Positions 58,456 to 64,000 of a stretch of 64,000 nt of DNA are shown one piece after another. Origin of the DNA: Epiperipatus broadwayi (taxonomy: Eukaryota > Onychophora > Udeonychophora > Euonychophora > Peripatidae); contig JAQFVV010000032.1 of the NCBI GenBank assembly GCA_028023455.1, positions 3,228,001-3,292,000 on the forward strand, written 5' to 3'. The position numbers and the translations under genes were made by a program. The notes under the pieces were generated by a model, which saw nothing but the letters and a program-made list of their open reading frames with translations, did not search any database and was not told the DNA's origin. The first letter of the stretch is position 1; the number at the start of each line of letters is the position of its first letter.

Positions 58456-60200
58456 TATATATATATGAAAGTTAAATAAGTTTTAAATAGCTCACTAAGA
58501 GATAAAGATCTTATGACACCCCCCTCCCCCGATAAAACAATAGCACCAAACAATTTAAGAGAAAGATATTACTTAATAATCAATTGCTTTTTGGTGAAGA
58601 CTTTACATGTTTTCTTTTTAATTTTATCCTCTTAAAAGTTGTAGGCATGGCAGATATATTAGTTAAATACTACTATATTGTAAGGCCTTTAAGATATATA
58701 TATATTCAAGTTCAAATTATATTTATTTTAAGTACGTGAGTTTTCTTTATGCGTTTTTATTTCTTCTCTTTTAATTGGATTAATTCTGTTAGCCTGATTA
58801 ATTTAAATTATTGTCTACTTCTAAAAGCTAAGAAAGGTAAATTTACCTAATATCAGTTTACGAACAAAATGTTGATAGTTGTTAAGCTAGTCTAGTTTCC
58901 GTGATTAATAGCCTACCTTTATAACTTTATGACAACCATTGCTGTGACTGTTTTACGACACTCATTTGTACAAGTTTAAAAACATTATAGAGTTTGTTGT
59001 TGTATATTTCTTGATAAAATAATAAATCATGTTTGTCTGGAAAGCTGGCACAAGTAATCTTAATAAGTTCAATAACACAAAATGACATTTCTGATTTATA
59101 GATTTAATTGAAGATCGAGTTCAGACTGTTAACTTTGTAACTATTTTACTATAGATTTTCTATTTTAATGTAGCAAATTAAACTCGTTTTTACTGTTAAT
59201 ATTATTATTATTATTAAAATTGCTTTTAAATACATCGGTGAGAATAACTATATGTAATTAACATATGTTAGATTATATTTTGAAAGGGGGATTATCTTGT
59301 AATTAATTATATCTAGTTTAAAATATATATATATCAGATATTAAAAACGATGTGGGCGTGGGAGAAAGTTAAGTGTTCTAAATTCGCGCAATTGTCGTTC
59401 ACATAATTTTTATTTTAAATTGTGAGTTTTAAGATAAAGCGAATTTTAGAATAATTTTATCTCTAAAGTTTATTATACATTTTTGTTTTAGATGTGGAGT
59501 GGACATTTTCTTCTGGTCAAATTACGTGCATTCACACACTCTATATACAAATTGTTATTTAAATTATCTTTTTAAATTCTACATAATGAAAACTACGTTA
59601 TTATATTCCGTAATTTAGTATAAATGTAGCTATTTGTAAGTGAAATAGTTTTAACAATCATCTGAAGACATCAAATAAGTCAACTAAAGGTCCCCTCTCC
59701 CTATAGACCCATCTGGGATTGAGCTCAATGTTATTGATTTACCATGCGGACATGCATACAAATACTCTTAGAACATTTAATTTTTAAAGTATATATGTTA
59801 CAGTTACAGTAATAAATCCGGTTATTATTAATAATTACCGGGTCTTTTGGTCAAAGTAATAAAAATACATAAATTCACATTAGCCGGGTAATTATTAATA
59901 ATTACTAGGATCCTTCAATCAAAGTGATAAATAATGTATATAAATCACATTGGCCAGTAGGAGTGTGGTAAATGTAATAGAAATATATGGAGTCTAGTAA
60001 ATGTAATAAAAATATATAATTTGTTATTTATTATTTTAATATTTAGTGATTTTTTTATTATTTGTATTATTTATCAAATTATGATACAATTATATAAATA
60101 AGGAATATATAAAATAAATAGGAAAACTTTAATTAGGTAAAACTTTTACATTTTTATAAAATTACAAACAATTACAAACTATTTATATATAAAATAATAT
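58456..60200. other. AT-rich DNA with a short tandem repeat
   Basis: ATTATTAATAATTAC with flanks occurs at about 59823 and 59889, a diverged tandem repeat of about 67 bp (GTCAAAGTAATAAA and ATCAAAGTGATAAA follow). A GC-richer patch near 59345-59400 and 59495-59550 was not recognised. No gene. Confidence 0.5.
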
Positions 60201-60264
60201 TGCAAAACTATTTTTGCAGGAAGAGCTTTTGTGGCATTTAGAATGGTAAAGAATTTTTGATTTT

Positions 60265-61745
60265 TTATATTTGTAACAATATGAGTCCCAATTGTCCAAT
60301 TCCAACGTTGGGATCCCTGACCACGTAAACTGGAATTCTTGAGAGCATACTTATTTCCATATCTGGAACATCATTAATTGAAATAAAATTTACTCTGCAG
60401 ACTGTAAATTTATTCCTGGCATAGAGTTGGTTTAAAATACCATATTTCATACTGAGTTTATATGTTATTTTTAATTGACATTATAACAGCAATAAAATTC
60501 TGGTTATCAGCTTTAGCCCTATCTAAACCTGGAATCCTTATCCGAATGCATTCTTCTAAATTTGCAATTGGAAATTTAATCTTTGAAAGTTGTAACATTT
60601 TTTCAGTTTGCTTATTCAGACTCTCCTTAGCAGAATTTTGAGCTTCTTGGATTTTTTCACAGATTTTATTAAGTGTGAAAGAAGAATCTTCTTTGGTCTG
60701 TTCATTATTTTCAATACTGCCAATAGTTTTTCCTTTATTATCTTTCATGTTATTTGGAATATTTCAGAAAAATATAGTTGATCTACGATTTGTATAATAC
60801 TTTAATTTCTATTTTTGTTCAGATCTTCACCAATTATTGCTGCAAGTCTTCTACCTTATTATTCTCTGCTGCAATATCACAATCCATTTCTGAGGCAATT
60901 CTCTGAGGTTAGCACCACTATTGGATTGATCTTTTAATATCACCTCAATGTTTTCTTCACTAGTGATTTCTGATAAAGTTTCAGTTGATAAATATGCTTT
61001 CAAATCTATTCTAAATTTACAACCAAACATAGTGTCAGAGGGATTGTCATCTATTCCAGTGTGATGGGATCTATTTTTTATAAATTGAATGAATTTTAAT
61101 TCTTCCAACCATTTGGTTGTATTGTTTGTTCCAAACCAGGTAGATAACATATTTTCAATGTTTTGATTTGCTCTTTCAATTGAGCCTTCTGACTGTTTAT
61201 GTTTCAGTTTTACATGAACGATTTTAAATTAATTCTACATTCTGCAGACTTCTTCGATAATTCTGCTCACAAATTCTCAGTCATTGCAAGATACATGGTG
61301 CTCCAAATATTGTAAATATATCCAATAATTGGTAAACAATTTCCTTGTCACATTTTATTTTTAAAGCTCTTAGTTGAACAAATTTTATAAGATGGTCTTG
61401 ATAAACCATTATATTTTTTGTAATGCCTATCTGCTTGTGATTGCATGTCTATTAGATCATCTTGATATATCAAATTGAATTGAATGCTTTTAATTGATTT
61501 CACAATGAGAACCTGTTTTGGGAATGCTTACTTTTTTTTTGAGAGGGTTCACAAAGATTTAAATACAGCATAATAATTTCAATGATAATGTTATACACTG
61601 CCTTAAGTCCTTTCATCATCCTGTTTTGGCTGGCATAACCAATTGCAATATGGACGTCAAGAATTATTTTGCAAATTCTCTTCTAAAAAAGAGTAATATA
61701 TAATTGATTCATTTTTATTTTTAACTGATATGATGAGTTTTTCAA
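60265..61745 (-). pseudogene. Decayed KRBA2/SCAND3-type integrase
   Basis: Read on the minus strand with several frame changes, this gives the domain order of the DDE integrases annotated as KRAB-A domain-containing protein 2 or SCAN domain-containing protein 3. Around 61740-61600 is the zinc-binding N-terminus (HIAIGYASQNRMMKGLK, then LYLNLCEPSQKK). At 61440 is DLIDMQSQ (first catalytic Asp), then NYQDHLIKFVQLRALK and LLDIFTIFGAPCILQ (61380-61290). The QSDNGREF block that follows in the family is destroyed by a stop. KQSEGSIERANQNIENML (61190) keeps the third catalytic Glu. MLSTWFGTNN through SDTMFGCKFRIDL is the C-terminal core (61150-61000), and the tail holds GILNQLYARNKFTVC and ISINDVPDMEIS (60440-60360). 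Not functional. Confidence 0.8.
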
Positions 61746-61950
61746 CAACTTCCAATTTTTACAATATTATATTTTGATAAACATTATTATACTGCAGGTG
61801 ATTTGCTGAAAAACTTCTCTTTGTTTTCTTTAACTTTAAACAAAAATGAATAATACTCTTCTCTTGTAAATAACCGATGATTTTTTTTCTTTTTCAGTTT
61901 CAAATTATTCATTTGATCATTAAATCATTTCTTCATTATGTCTAAACACT
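61746..61950. other. Upstream flank of the integrase remnant
   Basis: Probably more of the same decayed element, but no motif can be read with confidence. Confidence 0.35.
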
Positions 61951-61959
61951 CCATTATGC

Positions 61960-62065
61960 TTATGAGTGGTGGTCGAGAGGTCAGCGTGACTGCCTTGCAC
62001 TTGCAGGCAGTTGCCCGGGTTGTGGGTTCGCGTCCCGGCCGATGCTATGACACTTAAAAAAAAAA
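61960..62065 (+). mobile_element. tRNA-derived SINE, fourth copy
   Basis: GGTGGTCGAGAGGTCAGCG (about 61969) is the A-box region. A variable-arm-like CTTGCACTTGCAGGCAG follows, then the GGTTCGCGTCC B box (62024) and CTATGACACTTAAAAAAAAA tail. The head is altered relative to the other copies and no TSD is evident. Confidence 0.85.
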
Positions 62066-63660
62066 CAACAATGTGCCAGATGCATATAGTGATAGACATA
62101 AATAAAAAACAATCTCTTCCAATAACCTAATAATCAACACTAAGTGAATGGTTAGCAAAAAAAAAAACAACAACATAACAATGAATATGACTTCTTTTTT
62201 CCTCTGGACTACAGAGAAGCTGCCAATCTAATGTAGTGAAATTTATTAAATTTAATGATGTTTGTGAACCTAATAGTATTGAAATAAATTAACACTGGTG
62301 CAAACCTAATGGTATTAAAATATATTCAATTTACCATTGACAATTGAGAATTATGAATAAACTACCACTTTAACTGTCTTATTTGGTATCATTAATAATA
62401 ACCAGTAATTATTAATACAAATCGATTAATCATTTCAACCATAACATATATATTTACAACAATTCAATAAAGGACAAATACCTCTTCTATATTTTTCTAT
62501 AGCTCTAGCATAATTATAATAGTTCATGTCCTATATGCTAATTTGCATTTTCTTTGCATTATTGCAAGAAAGAGTCAAATCTAGAAAACTAGTAAAAAAA
62601 ACTTAATTTACATATAGATGTTGAGTCTACAGTTTTTGCTGATAATAATAATAGATACTTTAAGGATAAGAAAATGTTTCTGCCCAATCTTTTCACTAAT
62701 ATCAATTTTAATATTAACAATAGATTCCTATTACCATTCTCATTCATATAACCTAAGTGATTGATACAAATTTATGTGATTATCTATTCATATATATTAA
62801 ATTGAAGATTTTCATGGGTAAAGATGTAAACATAAACTTTCACAAATCTAAAATAAATGTTTACTCATATGCATATATATAAAAATCATAGGTTTTATTT
62901 AATTATATAAAATCTATATTATTTAGAGAGACCTGCACAGTTAGGAATAGGCAGTGTAAAATAAATAAATATGCTACTTTGCAATGTGTTCAATTATTAA
63001 TGTCCTTTCACAAGATTCCTTTTCATATGATACAAATACATATATCACTTCATCACCTATTTTATTAATTTTATTTATTGCTAGCAAATAAAATCTTTGA
63101 CATCATTTAAAAATTTGATGAAAATTTATTCTTAAGCACATATAATTTACATAATTTAAAATAATTCTCTTTTCCATTTGACTAATTAATTACACTATTA
63201 ATTCATTAATTACAAGCTAATGTGTGATTTCCCCAGTTACTTCCAATATCTTTATTAGAAGCAGTAATTCTGCTCCAGAGCCATTAGCTATAACTTTATC
63301 AGTGGATACTAAATAGTAGCACAAATAGATTACATTATGGCTATTGATCCTGATCTATAAAGAGCCTTGGATTGCATCCATAAATCCAACAATCACCTTT
63401 TTTATATATATTATCCAAATTAATGACTTGCCTTTCAAATGCACTATAGCTTGAAAAAAAAAATACAAAAATATTGGATAGAGAAAAAAAAGGTACAAAG
63501 AAGAAAATTTAAAGAAGCTGCTCACATGACAAATCCCATAAGCCAACCTAGTGTGACTATACCTAATGTATGGAAACCACTCATCAACTTTGCTCTTAGG
63601 AAAAAATGGAGAAATCAGGAGGAACCTCATAGATAAGTATATGAAATTTATATAGACTAT
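62066..63660. other. AT-rich intergenic DNA, nothing recognised
   Basis: A short direct repeat (GTGCAAACCTAATGGTATTAAAATA and the preceding GTGAACCTAATAGTATTGAAATA, about 62262 and 62299) is the only structure seen. Opposing short frames at 63355-63636 overlap each other and look like chance. Confidence 0.5.
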
Positions 63661-63667
63661 TGCCTTT

Positions 63668-63865
63668 GGCAGTATGGCTCAGTTGTTAGAGCATTACCTT
63701 AAAATTCAAGAATCTAAGGGCCCAGGTTCGAATCTCATCTAGTACTATCACTGGTCAGGCCAGCAGCACCTGAAGAAGAGTGAAGAATAATACTTCTCGA
63801 AACATTGTGCATATACTAACCTGTGAATGTATTTGGAATATTTAAAATAAAGTTAAATTTTTCTA
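63668..63865 (+). mobile_element. Second SINE type: tRNA head plus conserved-core-like body
   Basis: The head GTATGGCTCAGTTGTTAGAGC (63672) carries an excellent A box and GGTTCGAATCTC (63725) a B box, but T-stem and acceptor stem do not pair, so it is not a tRNA gene. The body contains CCTGAAGAAGAGTGAAG and CTTCTCGAAACATTGTG (63769-63810), then an A/T-rich tail. The body arrangement (CTGAAGA, short stem-loop, CGAAAC) resembles the conserved 3' motif shared by several animal retroelements. Confidence 0.7.
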
Positions 63866-64000
63866 AAGACATTCAATACCCATATTAGATGATGGAAATA
63901 ATCTAATATAAAAATACAAAAGTGATATAAAGAATGCATGTATAAATATTGTTTTGAATAATATATTTGCATTTATTTTAGAAGATTATAAAAAATATTA

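Noticed and set aside
63668-63740. tRNA gene
   Set aside because: A and B boxes are good, but the T-stem and acceptor stem do not pair and a SINE body follows.

Overview
This is a repeat-dominated piece of an AT-rich (by eye roughly three quarters A+T) animal nuclear genome. The evidence is eukaryotic throughout: non-LTR retrotransposons, LTR elements, hAT transposons, a Penelope-like element, tRNA-derived SINEs with target-site duplications, long AAT microsatellites, and no operons, ribosome binding sites or dense coding. The family mix (RTE/BovB-type LINE, Penelope-like, GTF2IRD2/ZBED-type hAT, KRBA2/SCAND3-type integrase) fits an invertebrate metazoan. The species cannot be named from the sequence. 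A TATA box plus a TCAGT initiator in a candidate LTR is the arthropod-style core promoter, but it belongs to an element, not the host.

Layout. 1-1613: left-truncated, decayed hAT transposon (minus strand). 4.0 kb: a SINE with exact 12-bp TSDs. 4.7-5.25 kb: a nearly perfect 255-bp tandem duplication. 6.7-8 kb: local inverted and direct repeats. 8.3-14.2 kb: featureless AT-rich DNA. 14373-17670: an almost intact RTE-clade LINE with 10-bp TSDs; its endonuclease and reverse transcriptase are separated by one frameshift. 21126-23351: candidate solo LTR with TATA box, initiator and a perfect RNA hairpin. 23.4-28 kb: foldback repeats, a SINE and tandem repeats. 29935-38217: an old, highly decayed second RTE element (plus strand). 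It is split by a foldback insertion, a purine tract, a complete younger RTE copy in the opposite orientation (32259-35475), an AAT microsatellite joined to a probable LINE tail, and a small foldback. 38285-39102: two Penelope-like 3' ends as a near-perfect inverted pair. 40164-42909: a decayed Ty3/gypsy-like element with two recognisable LTRs and gag remnants. 43.7-44.2 kb: a decayed LINE reverse transcriptase. 44788-50146: a 5.4-kb element with 1.83-kb direct terminal repeats (TG...CA) and a non-coding interior. 50.2-57 kb: AT-rich DNA with microsatellites, plus a cysteine-rich reading frame at about 54.75-54.9 kb that may be a host exon. 57030-57427: a clean hAT miniature element with 8-bp TSDs. 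57600-57717: a SINE with 14-bp TSDs. 58.0-58.45 kb: a decayed hAT C-terminus. 60265-61745: a decayed KRBA2/SCAND3-type integrase. 62.0 and 63.7 kb: two more SINEs.

No host protein-coding gene can be called with confidence. Almost everything recognisable is a mobile element or its remains, in several age layers: young (14.4 kb RTE, 57.0 kb hAT miniature element, 255-bp duplication), intermediate (32-35 kb RTE, Penelope pair), and old (29.9-38.2 kb RTE, gypsy-like element, integrase, hAT proteins).
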